Assembly (NCBI GenBank): GCA_037976565.1
Contig: CP137667.1
Coordinates: forward strand, 5,723,372 to 5,787,371
From: Mesocentrotus franciscanus
Taxonomy: Eukaryota > Echinodermata > Echinoidea > Camarodonta > Strongylocentrotidae
DNA length: 64,000 bases
Direction: 5' to 3'
The translations under genes were made by a program, and so were the position numbers. The notes under the pieces are model-generated. The model did not search any database. It saw nothing but the letters and a program-made list of their open reading frames with translations, and had not been told where the DNA came from. This document shows, one piece after another, positions 45,261 through 56,966 of this stretch (the stretch's first letter is position 1; each line of letters opens with the position of its first letter).

Positions 45261-45300
45261 ACTGGGCGTTGTGGCGTGCGCCTGTAATCCAGCTAACAGT
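45261..45300 (+). ncRNA. 7SL RNA Alu-domain-like sequence (fragment)
   Basis: CTGGGCGTTGTGGCGTGCGC followed by CTGTAATCCAGCTA resembles the 5' Alu domain of SRP RNA, whose animal consensus has GGGCG, GTGGCGCGTGCCTGTA and TCCCAGCTA in this order. Beyond 45300 the match fades, and I found no S-domain motif before the T-run at 45567. This is therefore either a truncated pseudogene or a 7SL-derived repeat. Confidence 0.35.
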
Positions 45301-45589
45301 GGAAGTTACAAACTGATTCAGCCGGATGGTGACGTTAAAGGTCGGTCCCCAGACGTAAATAATCATATTTGATTGATACACGTCTGTAAAAACCCAATCA
45401 CACACACTCACACTGGAATAGTACTCAGCTGTATTGCGGTACGGTCGGATACCCGTCTACTCGTTGTAAATACGCTGGTTGTTAAATGACATAGTGGGAG
45501 CCACACAACTAAACTCAAAAAATAAACCGTCGAAAGTTAAAAGTGATGTCCGGACGTCAAACACTTTTTTAAATATTTTGAAAGCAAAT
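45301..45589. other. Gene-free interval
   Basis: Contains a six-T run near 45567 and no recognisable gene. Confidence 0.4.
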
Positions 45590-47645
45590 TGCACAACAAT
45601 TAGAGCATTTGATTGGGAATAATTATCATTTCCCATGTTTTGTTCGATGATCTTTCATATGGAACTGAAATCAACCAAATCTGTTTTGGAGGGGCACTTC
45701 GGAAAATACCAATACTCAACGCTCCCTTTAAAGCTTTATTGAATTTATTGGGTGTGATTCCAAAAATAATATTTTCGAGAGTTAATTTCAACACAAATTT
45801 ACATCTTTCGTACAATTTCTTTTCAAATTATTCCCATACCTTCCTCATTATATGACATTAAAAAAAATAAGTGTACAATGGTTTTTTCATGCAATAAACA
45901 GAATGTACATACACTGCTTGATTTAACCTGTATTTTACACAAATAAGAGTTTATTGGAGTAATGCAATTGATCAAGCAATATTGGAATCATCTGAGTGTA
46001 ACATCGTGTATTGTTTGGTATGGTATATAATTAAAACAACGCCATTTCTTTAATGAGATTTGTTGCCGATTTTCTTTCCTTTTTACATTATTTGATACCC
46101 TCTCTTTTACCATTTGACAGTAAATGTGTTTACATCCTTTGCTTTGCTTCATAAAAGTACTAGTAATATATGGTCTTCGTAGGTCAGTTAACTTCATAAA
46201 CGCATTGATAGGTTGTGAAAAACTTTTAAACTTTTCACCAATCTCCCCTTGTATCATTAAATATGTTAGGTAGTCAATAGAAATATTGTAAGTTTCAATA
46301 ATTTGTTGTCTGCTTAAAACTTGACCATCTGCGCCGATTAAGTCAGTTACAAATCTTACACCCTTTTGGTCCCAGTGTCTAAAATTAACAAGGTTTTTAT
46401 TTATTACAATGTCTTCATCGTGGAAAAGGAGTTCAGAGCAGATATCTTCTTTGCTGGAGCATCTATTTGCTCATCTAAAAACACACCCCGAAGAAACTAC
46501 ATCTTTCCCAAAAGGATTCGTTATTAAGTCAATACACTTTTCTAAATAACTATAACCGTAAAGTAAACAAATACAATCTGAGAATGGGACAAAGCTAAGA
46601 AAAGAGTTTAAACACATACTGTCAATGAATCCGTTATACATTCTTCGTATCCAAGTTATTTTTAGCGAAGAAAAGAAACATTCCGTATTAACCGTCTTCA
46701 CACCTCCATCCATCAGAGTTACACATCTGACTTATTTTGATACGATCAGGTTTCCTTCTCCACAAGAAACTGAATAAGAGTTTGTCCAGCTCTTTAATGA
46801 ACAATGGTGACGGGTTTTCGCAAGGATAGAATTAGATAGTTAAATTGTGAAAGAAAAAGTGTTTTAACAAGAGTTACGTTACCTAATGAGATTATGTTCC
46901 TACTTCACCAAACTTGGATTAGTCGTTTCACTTTATTCAAAGCTGGCATATTATTTAAAGATACCATGTTATCTAAATTTAAAGAAAAAAATAATTGCTA
47001 AAGATGTGAGGCAACTATAGTCAACCCACAATAATTTCTTTTTATGTTTTTATTCTGTAAGGGCTGTACTTTTTTGATCCAATCCAAACTGTTTTAGTAT
47101 TACTTTCATTAATTGTTAATCCTGGGAAAATAAAAACTCTCAATCACGGAAAGTTAACTGTTCAGAGACTCGTATGAACCATCTAAAAAAAGTTGTTGTG
47201 TCGTCAGCATACTTTATAACTTTTTTGACATTTCCTGCAATATCTATACATTTAATTGATTCATTTTGACGAAGCATAATGGCAAAAATGTCAGCACACT
47301 TCACAAATAGATATGGTGATAATGGATCTCCTTGTCTACAACCTCTACTTATAGAAAAACGTTCAGATAAATAACCATTGCTGTAAACTGAAGACTTGTT
47401 TTCATTATAGAAAGTTTGAGTCCATTGACTAATAAAAGGCCCCAGATTGAATTTTCTAATGTTTTGTACAAAAATCTATGGGAGACGGAATCGAATGCCT
47501 TTTTTTTAAGTCAAGTAATAACAACATCCCAGAAATATAATATTCTTCAGTTTCATGGTAGATTTGCCCTTGGTTGGTTTCTTTCTATTTCTCTTCAACA
47601 TACTTTTTTCATACTTTGTTTAACGGCACGATGATTTGACAGATG
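45590..47645 (-). pseudogene. L1/Tx1-type LINE ORF2, RT to C-terminus, degenerate
   Basis: On the minus strand, RT motifs run from A-F-D-S-V-S-H-R-F-L (about 47500) through W-T-Q-T-F-Y-N. The palm block R-G-C-R-Q-G-D-P-L-S-P-Y-L-F follows (47300-47355), then the catalytic Y-A-D-D (47201-47214). Then come L-T-I-N-E-S-N-T-K, G-G-V-K-T-V-N-T-E-C-F and L-K-I-T-W-I-R-R. Further on are a Y-Q-T-I-H-D-V-T-L-R block, a C-T-F-C motif with H-L-F-F, and N-I-I-F-G-I-T-P-N near 45720. The block order fits L1/Tx1 elements. A TGA replaces the usual Trp after T-L-R, and there are several shifts and stops, so the copy is inactive. Its 5' side is cut by the hAT MITE. Confidence 0.75.
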
Positions 47646-47655
47646 AACCTGAAGC

Positions 47656-48001
47656 CAGTGGCGGATCCAGGGGCCGGGGCCCGGCCCTCCCTAGAAAAAA
47701 ACAGGTAAAAACACCCTTTTTTGAAAAAGAAGAAGTTGGGCCCCTCCCCTGCCGCCCAAGGGGGTGGCGGTAGAAAAAAAAATAACCCTTCAAAATTTTG
47801 GGGTACCAAAAAAAATTGTGCTCACTACCCCTGGCACCCAAGGGGGGGTGGTGTGAAAAAATTTTCGGGTGCCAAATTTTTTTTTTGCTCACTACCCCAC
47901 CCCCACTGAGCGAAAAATCGACCGGCACGATTTTCAAATTTTCGCACGAAGTGGACCCCTTTTTAGGCCCCCTCCCTTGCCGCTGGCTGGATCCGCCCCT
48001 G
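47656..48001. mobile_element. hAT-type MITE with 8-bp target duplication
   Basis: Ends CAGTGGCGGATCCAG and CTGGATCCGCCCCTG are inverted copies with one mismatch. CCTGAAGC occurs immediately outside both ends (47648-47655 and 48002-48009), a perfect 8-bp target-site duplication as made by hAT transposases. The 346-bp body is G/C- and A-run rich with no transposase. Confidence 0.9.
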
Positions 48002-48009
48002 CCTGAAGC

Positions 48010-48193
48010 TAACTGAGTTCTGACATAATTTTGAATGTTGTAACTTGTACGCCCTATAGTGTAAAGCGATCATCAGCTTTTTTTAGTCTTATAGGCCTTA
48101 AAACAAGAATTAGGGCTAGTTCTGACCCGAGAACGACCCAAATCTCCGAACATGGCTAGGTGATCAGAGGGGCCTTGGCCTATATACGGATAA
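48010..48193. other. Unassigned segment
   Basis: No recognisable motif; may be the 5' continuation of the interrupted LINE. Confidence 0.35.
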
Positions 48194-48625
48194 GTGAGTG
48201 CCCTGGGTCCACTTCTAACCCGTGTTTTTAGCCCTTCTGTTTTTCCTTTTCCTTTCCTTTCCTATTTTTGTTGCTTGCTTGTCACGTATTCGTCTGGGGG
48301 CTGCCCTGAGTCCCCCCTAGGTACGCTAGTGATCGAATGGGGCAACAGTCATCACATCTCCACCATCAAACACTGGAACACACGTCGAATCCGAGAAGCC
48401 ATTGAAATTAACCGCCACGACACCGTGCCCAAGGACTCAGGATTATACATCAACGACATCTGGAAACCACTCATCAACAAGTACATGTACACATCGACAC
48501 CACCGCCTACACCCCTGCCGCAGTCAGCAGTCACCCGCGGACAGGCAGTACACTCACCCCCGCAACCCGGTGACTCAAGCCCACACGGACGGACACATAG
48601 CAGCCCCAAGTCCGCAACCCATTGA
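48194..48625 (+). pseudogene. Penelope-like element C-terminal fragment (probable)
   Basis: Codons from about 48320 give V-I-E-W-G-N-S, then W-N-T-R-R-I-R-E-A-I-E-I-N-R, D-S-G-L-Y-I-N-D-I-W-K-P-L-I, then a Pro/Ser-rich tail to the stop. This succession (VIEW, RRIREAIEI, N/D-x-G-L, W-x-P-L) is what I know from the end of reverse transcriptases with GIY-YIG-type tails. No RT or complete GIY-YIG motif lies upstream, so only the last 100 codons or so survive. The first 40 codons of the open frame are unlikely to belong. Confidence 0.5.
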
Positions 48626-48738
48626 CTGTTTTTTCCTCAGCTGATTGGGCGCGCGACACGGAAACGGTCCAAAGGCTGGATCACGGAATAGTGGTGCCAC
48701 CATACGTATACGGTGCGTGATAGTACAGCATTCGCACG

Positions 48739-48948
48739 GTACGCGTACCATAACAGATTTTGTATATATATAATCGAGAGACGTAAGAACAATTTAGTTC
48801 GCCCTTCGTAGATTTACAGTAGTAGCGGAACACGCATTGCATTCTCGCAAAACATAGAGTGCTGACTGAAGAACTCACCGTAGATCGAGATTGATTAGTA
48901 AAGATTGCAGTAGAATAAGGATATATGCCCAAGATTGGATAATCGGAG
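48739..48948 (+). promoter_or_regulatory. TATA box and 5' UTR of the two-Ig gene
   Basis: TATATATATAA at 48763-48773 lies 13 bases after a perfect palindrome GGTACGCGTACC (48739-48750). A start site about 30 bases downstream would leave a 5' UTR of about 150 bases. This contains one upstream ATG at 48925 opening a five-codon frame that ends at 48942, just before the main start. Confidence 0.5.
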
Positions 48949-49006
48949 ATGTTCAATATTATCTTCGTGATAATCTTTGTGTTCGTGGATTTAACGTTTG
49001 TAGCCG
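48949..49006 (+). CDS. Exon 1: signal peptide
   Basis: Nineteen codons plus one base, strongly hydrophobic. Chosen as the start because the next exons lack a plausible ATG with a signal sequence and the phase fits. Assignment to the exons 4.9 kb away is by phase and domain logic only. Confidence 0.6.
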
Positions 49007-52000
49007 GTGAGTTTCAACAAAATAACGCTTCCAATATTATACAAAAATACAAGGTGTATGAGAGTTTAAAATGTAGGTGTGACTGTGGTCCCGTATGTGC
49101 ATTGCCGTTTGGTCAACAACCAGTTCGTCCGCTACCCAATATTCGACATTTATACTCAAAGTTCGTGTGATATACTATATTCGTGATTCAAATGTTTAGG
49201 GGTGTAGAAACAGCATCACTGCTAATTTACCGGGGCAGGCAGCTAACCCAACGGGTCAAGGACGATCCGGGTAACCCAAAATTAGTTAGTTTGCCCTGGC
49301 CCATGGGGTCTAAGGGTGTCAAAAACAAGATTATTCACGGGCAAGTTATACAAAGAATCTCTGAAATGTACTCCATGAATATATAGGCTAATTATAGGAC
49401 GATAGAAATAGCATGACGGCTTTACCGGGGCAGGCAGCTAGCCCCACGGGTCCCGGATGGTCAGGGCGACCCAAAATTAGTTAGCTTGCATGCCCGGCCC
49501 TGGCCCATGGGGTTTAAGGGTGTAAAAGATTATTCACGGGCAAGTTATACAAAGAATTTCTGAAATGTACTCCATGAATATATAGGGCTATAGAAATGTA
49601 TAGCCTGAAGGTTTTACCGGAGCAGGCAGCTAGCCCTACCTGTCCAGGACGCGGTCAGGGCTACCCACAACACGCTTGCCCTGGCCCATTGGGGTTAAAG
49701 GGTGTCCAAAAGAAGATATTATTTATGGACCCACGAACTTTAAATATGAATGTCGAATATCCAACCAACGCCGCTTTCATGAGCACCGTTTGTATTATTA
49801 TTATTATCATTATTATTATTATTATTACCCGATGTACATCGCATAGCATAGTCGCTTCGGAGTTCTCTAGTGCTATACAACTTCGCTTGCCGCGCCCATT
49901 GCCCGTTTTACCTCCGCGGCGTAGTGCGATCGCTGCGCTGCTGAAACTTCTTGTGTATGTACATGTACGTGCCACTGGGTAGGGCGGATGAATCTGCTCT
50001 CGTTTGTCATGAGATTCTCCCTGTACCCCTAGCCCTAGTTTTGTACTCACCTTCCAACCTAGAAATGTAGTGATCGATTGCATATTGACATATAATTCAG
50101 CCGCAATAGCCCCGGAAGTTACGATCTTAAAAGGCTTCAAAATCACTGTTAAGTGCGAGTTTTCTTCAATGTTGGGCGCTAGTTTTACCCAAGAAAATGA
50201 AATTTATGATATGTGTAAACATAAATTATTACAAAAATGTATTCATTTATTGAAGCTTATGACACTCAAGATACTTTTTTTCAGTTCCCATCAACGCAAA
50301 ACGTAGCAAATAGAAACAATACTGTATATGGAAAAGATAACCCCTGCCAATTCATGTTGTGTGATTTTGGGCTTCCTCCCGCGCGTGCGAGTCGGGATTC
50401 GTGTAGATGTCACTATGTCAACAGGCTGTATATCTACAGGGTACACTGACTATGCTGTGGCCTGCGCCAGTTGTGTATGGAATTGCATTGGATGGATGGA
50501 ATTGAGTCAAATTGAATTGAATACATCAAATAAATAGTATTTGGGGTGTCTATAACTAAATTGTAATTTGATATTTTTCATAAAATAATTTTTTGAATAG
50601 AGTCTCGACTTAATTGCCAGCTGCAGAAAATATCAGAATCTTGAAAATAGTTATCAAATATTGAAACTTGAGAAAGTTAAATTGAAAGGGGAAGTTCATT
50701 TCTGACAATGGTCAGTAAATTAACTGATTCATCTGTCAACGTATATATATTTACATAAAGAGGCATGAATCAATATTAATACATTTTGAAAAAAGTGTAT
50801 GTTGAATTATTGAATATACGGCTCAGTGGCTCCGTTACATGGAGAGCTGGGCTAGGTTAGAGGGAGCCGGAGAGCTCCGTACGAGAAGAAAGCCTATCAT
50901 GCAGCAGTTAGCCGGGGCGACTTTTTTAATCTAACCCAGCCATCCTAGTGCTTCATTTGATTGGCTCGAAAGAAACCTATACACGTCATTAGATAGTCAT
51001 TAATATTCATAATACGCACGCACACAGAATCTGATGCGATAATTTATCCAATAATGAGACTTCGATCATACAAAAATTACAAGTCCAAAGCTATGATTAC
51101 CTAAAATATATGACATCGTGAGAAAATCGGGAGGCTTTACCCTTAAACGAATGACTACCCGAGTCGAAACTTGTCCATATAATCATTGCGACATAACGGC
51201 AGATTTAATTTTGAACACCACCACACTGCACCAACGAAAATACTCATATTTTCAAATATTCAAATGAAGCGCTAGGATGGCAAGATTAGGTTTTAAAAAG
51301 TCACTGGCTGGGGGGCTTAGTGGCGTCTTTTTTCAACCTAGACCGGGCATCCTAGTTGCGTGTAGTATATCAATTGAAGTGATAATGATAATACGGTTTA
51401 TTTAGTCAGACTACATATATCGCGAATATTAATTCATGACGAAGCGTACTTTAGATTAGAGGTTCGAGTTAGGGATAGGGTTTTGTTAGGTTTGGGGTTT
51501 GGGCTAACGTCAGGACTAGGAAGAGGATTAGGGTTAGAGTTAGGGTTAGGTTTACGGCGATAATAATCGTGCGTATAGTCATATGGGCAAATTGTAATAA
51601 AGATATGGAAAGTTTTCTTAAGCTTCAAAAGAAAGCAACACGCATTATAACACATTCTCAATATTAGGCTCACTGTAATCCTTTATTTTGTAAACTTGGA
51701 ATTTTGAAAGTAATCGATATGAGAGTTTTTATATTGCAGTTTTAGTGTTTTTTAATGTTTTAACGGTCATTTGCCCACTTTTTTATCAACATGTTTTAAT
51801 ATGAATTGTGATGTGCATGATTATAATACTGTAAATGCCCTAAATTACCACATCCCCAAAATAAGAACGACATGTATGACAAATTCACTTTTTTTTAAAG
51901 GACCAGTAATGTGGAATAGTATACCTGTGGAAATTAGAAAATGCAAAACTATCTATCTTTTCAAAATGAAATGAACAATTTATGTTAAATGGATAGTTGA

Positions 52001-55000
52001 GTTCTTGTTTAAGACCGCAAATGCCTTCAAAGTGCATGGTTATTGCTCTTATTCTTATTTATGACATTTCTAATGCTCTTTTAGAACCTAAAATTGCTAT
52101 GAAGGTAATTTTAGACCCCAAAATGTGTGAATTGAGATTGAATACGATCATACCAATTCAGCTCCACTTTCCAAAATATACGGTGACCGTTAATTAATTA
52201 ATTAATAAAAACAATACACAGGTCGGCTGGTTGTGCGTATTATAACCAACACAAGAAAGCCAACTAAAAGCCAATATTGGCATTGGCTGGAATAAAACGT
52301 ATAAGGCGCTATCTCGTATTTCAACGACTGGTTCAAAATTACAGAATATTTGTGGGGCACCACAAATATTAGAAATGGTTATTTTTATGGATATTTCAGC
52401 CGTCTCTGAACCGATTTTGATCAAACAAAGATGATTTTGTCATTTAAATTGTATATTCTTTCAAACTTGACACTCAGTTTTTCATTATGTCACCAAAGAA
52501 ATATGTTGTATAGCGCCCTCTGCAACAAAACTCAACTATCCCTTTAAATAGGTACTAGTATAATAATCAATAGAATAGCATGGGCAACTTTGACACTTTT
52601 GTAAAGTAAATTTGTTACACTCTCTTGTTAGTGTTTTTTTTTACTCTGATTGTACATGTATGTACATGATAGTATATTCTTCTTTTCTTCTTCTTTTTTT
52701 CCCTGTACAGTGTATGTGTGTGTTGAGGGGTATGCTGTCATATAAGTAATCCCTCCTTTCTGCCTATTCAAAATGCTGTCATAAATTGCCATTGTAGTTT
52801 TATCACTATCTTGTTCTTTTTTATCATTCCATTCTGTATTTGTATATTTTAAATTATAATGAAGAGTGTTGAATATACTTTGAATTGAATTGAAGACAAT
52901 GAGCCCTTCGGTTGGGCCGTATTTGCGATTTAATCAAGAAAATGGACCTTAAGCATTGTTATGAAAGGTGTAGGTGCCTGTGGTGTATAATTTGTTATCC
53001 ACGACTATTATCGATGGTTTTAGCCATCATATTACATACGTTTTAATTTTCTAGTTGGTAAAATACACGCCTTTTCACGCATTTCCTATTGGGCCGTGAT
53101 TAACAGCTTCAGGGCTCCTTGGGTCCCCTCAGGTGCCTAAAAATTATGTAATATCAGTTAAATAAACCAGTGCATTTAGTATAACACACTTAAAAAGATA
53201 TGTACAAAGAAGATATATCATCTAACCATAGTTAGGTACACTTGACTCATTAATGTTACATATTTGGCTATCAATATTGTGATACCAAAATTGTTATAAA
53301 CAAATCTTCTCGCTAAATGTTTTGTTTCACTATCATCGAATGCATATAAGGCTATTATGTATATATGTTATATGATTGTAAGATTAATAAAATCTATGTT
53401 AATTTGTATTAAATATTTGAGCGGTCTGTACATAAAGAGAATTAAACATGAAGTGTATTTTTTATTTTATAAATTACAGATTATTTTGTTTCACTTTGAT
53501 TCCACATTGATCTACCTCAAAACTTCCAACTCAAGTAAATATTGTCTGATACTATGGACTTTTATATGATTTTTTAAAACTGATAATTGAAATATAATGT
53601 GTGTCTGTCTGTGTGTGCGCGAATTGCCTGTACATTATCTATGAAGATGTAAGGTTTGAATGGAACCCTGACCCTTATGACGGTAGGCTTCTATAGCAAA
53701 AGTGATAAAGAATGGGCTCAATATAATGCTTTTAACTACAGGTCTTAGGATTATGAAATTGATCGGTTGATCATTTCTGTAAGTATCACGTATAATGTCT
53801 GTTGAGTGATATTTTTGTGTAGCTCGAATAGATTTGCTTTTTCAAGCTGATAAATGTACTTATACCATTTTCTTATATTTTTTTTCTTCTCTAGAAATAA
53901 TTTGCGCATTGGAATTCAAAGTCATGCCACTGGAAATAGGTGCTACAGGAACGATGACCTGCGACCATATGGAAAACGATCCTGATGTTCGTCTCGTACA
54001 GTGGTACAAGAGCAGGAACATTGATGCATTTGAAAACGGTGATCCAAATCTGGCATCGTGGAGGGAAGGAGAATCAGAAAGCCTCCCGAACTACCGCATG
54101 GAAAATACCACTTTCTCCTTGGTCTTTGACACGGCTACGTTGGAGGACGAAGGTCTCTACAAGTGCTCCGTGGTACGTGGACGCTTGTTCACTGAGTCGG
54201 AGTACTTCACCCGTACGGTTATGTATGGTGAGTGTCATTTGTGGTAAAGGGCAATTCAGCCTCGGTGAAAGATCACATTGAGGGAAAGCAGAAAATTCTG
54301 GGACACAGGTTGGTGAACGTTTAAACAAGATCGGAAAATGATCAAGAATGTTACGAATGTTTGAAAATCATGATCACTAAAAATGTATATACATAATTAT
54401 GTACATGTATATAATTATGTCAAACTCTAATCGATGAGTTGGTCATTCGAAAGAGATGCATGCTTACATTTGGTTTTAAAAAAAACATTGCATTATGGTA
54501 TTGCTGTAAAGAAAATAAATATCACGCTTCAATACAACTGAAATCAATTATTTATTATCCGTTCGGAAATTTGCTTTCAACTCGTAAGAGTTCACTAATC
54601 CATTTACAAATAGAAACAGTGACAATCATAGACAGTTACAGTAATGATAAAATACATTTAAAACAGCTTTCGTTTGGTTAGTTACATGAAATCAGTTTTG
54701 TACGATGAGGATGTCGACAGAGCAAGAGAGTAGAAGAGGACCAAATGTAGGTAGTTGTGGAGGATTTGGATAGAGCATTGAAGAAAAGAGAGAAAGAGAG
54801 AAAGTCAACATCAGATGGTAGATGATGGTGATAAACGGGTAAAAAACAATGTCATACAGAAAACAATCAGTGCTAAATTTTTCAAAGATTCTGAGCTGAG
54901 AGGAAAAAAGGGTAAAACGAAATGAATAATTAAGTTTACAATACATGGGATTTCGCAGTGGTAAGCACTAATTTGGTTAAAACTATACATCCATTTGACG

Positions 55001-56966
55001 ATGTATGGTTGTATAGTTGTACAGTTTCCTGCGTTCTGATTGGATAAAACTATACATCCATTTAATGGATGTAAGATACGTGTGCGTGTATGACGGGCCT
55101 TACAGGCCATAATTATTTAGAATTATAAAACTATACATCTATCGAACAGTTTGATTTTTGATACTACTCTTTCATCATACGTACTGGGTATTGTATGTAG
55201 ACTACTGCCAATGATACGTTGTGTTATTCTCATAGTACTTTTTATTTTCTTCTTGTCTGCTTGATTTTTCTTTCCCAAAGTAGAATATCATGATGCACGT
55301 CGCAATACTTTCAATCACGGCTCTGTAGAAAATAATCAGAATGGTTTAATCTACATGCATTTTTCTCATCATTCTCAAGAAGCACATTCGCTGATTGCTA
55401 TGTTTTCTTAGCATAGTAACAATAAATGACAAGACGAGTGAATTTAACACCGTTGTTTCCAAATACTTGTAATTATCAACTCACACACGGATAGCAATAG
55501 GAGGTAATAAATGTGTAGGGGTTGCTCAGAAAATGATAATTGGTTTGTTCTTCTTGAAATTTAACTTAAGGTGGTGTCGGTCACACCATTCTACAAACTT
55601 GCTTACAGAAGAGACAAGATTATTTTTGCTTGTATTGTCAGTCATAAAACCTAAAAGTACCGTATCATCTGCCTACTTGATAAGTTGTCAGCTTGAGGAA
55701 GACCTTACACAGTTACTAGTATAGATAGAAAAGACCACGGGAGAAGTGACATACACCTGAGGTCTCCTATGTTCATGATTTTAACTTCTACCAAGTATAA
55801 TGTACTAAACAGACAAACAAATATTATACAAAATGGAATATTGTACACGGAAGTACATCTCTAACGATATCAATGCATGCAGGATTTTACTTCGGACTCA
55901 TTCTCTTGTTCATATATACCGATGTTACCAAACATTATGACCACTGAACATGAGCCATTCTCTAATAAGAAATAAACATGCTTTCCTTTGGTACAAAAAG
56001 GCCAGTGCTAACGTATGGATCCGACATATATTTTCAGTAGAACTCACGTTTCTGAACATGTTTGGTAGTAAGATTACGTGTCAACTGTTCAACTCGCTCA
56101 GGAAGTTTAAAGTCTTCACATTAGCATTTAATTTTCATTATTTTTGTTTGTTTTGTATTGTTTCGATTTGTTTCACTGTTTAGCTCTGCCTCGAATGGAC
56201 CCGAAGATAGATTTGGACCCTGATTCGAATCGTGTTCATTGCACTGTTGAGCACGTGAAGCCATTGATATACCCGGTGTTGAATTTCGACCCGATTCCTG
56301 ACCGTACTGAGACATATGCAGTCCTGCATGAAGACGGAACATACACGACATCGATTTGTTGCGCACTGCCTCAGATCAAGAGTGCATTACGAGTAGATTG
56401 TTCCTTTTCATACTTAGACTACCAGGAAGTAGGCTCGTTGGACTTGTGGGATATCACCACTGACAGCCTGATGGAAAATGAAAAAACTACAGTGTCTCCT
56501 ATGGGCACATTTGTGCCATTTGCAGGTGAGATAAACCACGTTTTCCTTTGAGCATTATTAAGGAATTGGGAGCAGCAAATAGATCTTGTTTTTATATGTA
56601 TATGCGTTATATCACCCGAAAACTGAATAAAGAAATAACTAAATTGCAGACTTTTTATCCAATTTTTAGTTTATTTTATTTACAACGTTTATATAACGCA
56701 TCTATTCTTCATCGTTCATCTTTCTTTGACCAAGATAAATGGTATATTGTAATTATTCAGGATTGTACAAATAGCACTCAATATATTTGCATTTTATAAA
56801 TCAAGCGTTTTCTAGTTGTTATGATATCTTCGATACATTCAACACGCATATACATTTTTTCCCTTTTTTAGGCAATGGATGTAGAACGATTCACCATACA
56901 GCATTCATTGATTGGAAGATTTACATAGGTTTGACAATGGCCAGATTCATGATGCTAATCGTGTGA
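48949..56966 (+). CDS. Secreted or surface protein with two immunoglobulin domains (4 exons)
   Basis: Exons 48949-49006, 53895-54227, 56184-56525 and 56872-56967, stop TGA at 56964-56966. All junctions are phase 1 with consensus borders (GCCG|gtgagt, ctag|AAAT, TATG|gtgagt, ttag|CTCT, GCAG|gtgaga, ttag|GCAA). Exon 1 is a signal peptide (M-F-N-I-I-F-V-I-I-F-V-F-V). Exon 2 is a V-set-like Ig domain: Cys42, W-Y-K core Trp, a likely N-glycosylation site N-T-T, and L-E-D-E-G-L-Y-K-C with Cys110. Exon 3 is a divergent Ig domain with H-C-T-V and V-D-C-S-F cysteines but no core Trp. Exon 4 adds about 30 residues ending in a weakly hydrophobic I-Y-I-G-L-T-M-A-R-F-M-M-L-I-V, perhaps an anchor signal. 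The role is unknown; such receptors often serve in recognition or adhesion. A donor one base after the stop suggests a 3' UTR intron or alternative ends. Confidence 0.7.
49195..49740 (+). repeat. Three-copy tandem repeat, about 190 bp
   Basis: Each copy has TTTACCGG(G/A)GCAGGCAGC, CCCTGGCCCAT(G/T)GGG, TAAGGGTGT and, in the first two, GGGCAAGTTATACAAAGAAT then CTCCATGAATATATAGG. The third copy is the most diverged. Confidence 0.8.
50847..51360. repeat. Two palindromic segments with TAACCCAGCCATCCTAG arms
   Basis: Arms of about 40 bp occur in the order minus (50847), plus (50917-50960), minus (51262-51305) and plus (51322-51360). The two central arms, GACTTTTTTAATCTAACCC and its inverse, are the best matched. 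The layout suggests two hairpin elements or one element with inverted duplications. Confidence 0.5.
51500..51555. repeat. Degenerate telomere-like TTAGGG patch
   Basis: GATTAGGGTTAGAGTTAGGG and TTAGG variants. It is the metazoan telomere hexamer in an interstitial, decayed form. Confidence 0.55.
51595..51977 (+). pseudogene. Non-LTR retrotransposon C-terminus, 5' part
   Basis: K-L-Q-K-K-A-T-R-I-I-T at 51620, then C-K-L-G-I-L-K-V-I-D-M-R and, one shift later, H-D-Y-N-T-V-N-A-L-N. The motif F-F-K-G-P-V-M-W-N-S-I-P-V-E-I-R and a stop at 51972-51974 follow. This is the standard jockey-like ending. Stops and a shift near 51770 show it is inactive. The 3' UTR is interrupted by a MITE at 51985 and continues at 52548. 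Confidence 0.75.
51985..52547. mobile_element. TTAA-flanked MITE, 563 bp
   Basis: TTAA at 51985-51988 and 52544-52547 bracket inverted ends A(T/G)GGATAGTTGAGTT. TATAGCGCCCTCTGCAACAA lies just inside the right end. It has the same TTAA target type as the element at 42669 but a different arm sequence. Confidence 0.7.
52548..52893 (+). mobile_element. Non-LTR 3' UTR with TTGAATTGAATTG tail
   Basis: T-rich 3' sequence ending AATATACTTTGAATTGAATTG, comparable to the tail at 10520-10535. Probably the 3' end of the LINE fragment at 51595-51977. Confidence 0.55.
53895..54227 (+). CDS. Exon 2: V-set-like Ig domain
   Basis: 333 bases, an exact 111-codon phase-1 module. Cysteines are 68 residues apart, with core W-Y-K and the D-x-G-x-Y-x-C signature. 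This is the most secure exon of the gene. Confidence 0.85.
56184..56525 (+). CDS. Exon 3: second Ig-like domain
   Basis: 342 bases, 114 codons, phase 1 at both ends. Cysteines in V-H-C-T-V, I-C-C-A-L and V-D-C-S-F; the missing core Trp makes the fold assignment less certain than for exon 2. Confidence 0.75.

Larger units (their letters stand above)
49007..53894 (+). other. Intron 1 (4.9 kb) filled with repeats
   Basis: Contains a three-copy tandem repeat, a (TTA)n microsatellite (49793-49827), palindromic segments (50847-51360), a degenerate TTAGGG patch (51500-51551), and a LINE tail split by a TTAA MITE. No additional exon was recognised. Confidence 0.55.

Noticed and set aside
45261..45570. 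Complete 7SL RNA gene ending at the T-run near 45567
   Set aside because: Length would fit, but no S-domain motif could be found after the first 40 bases.
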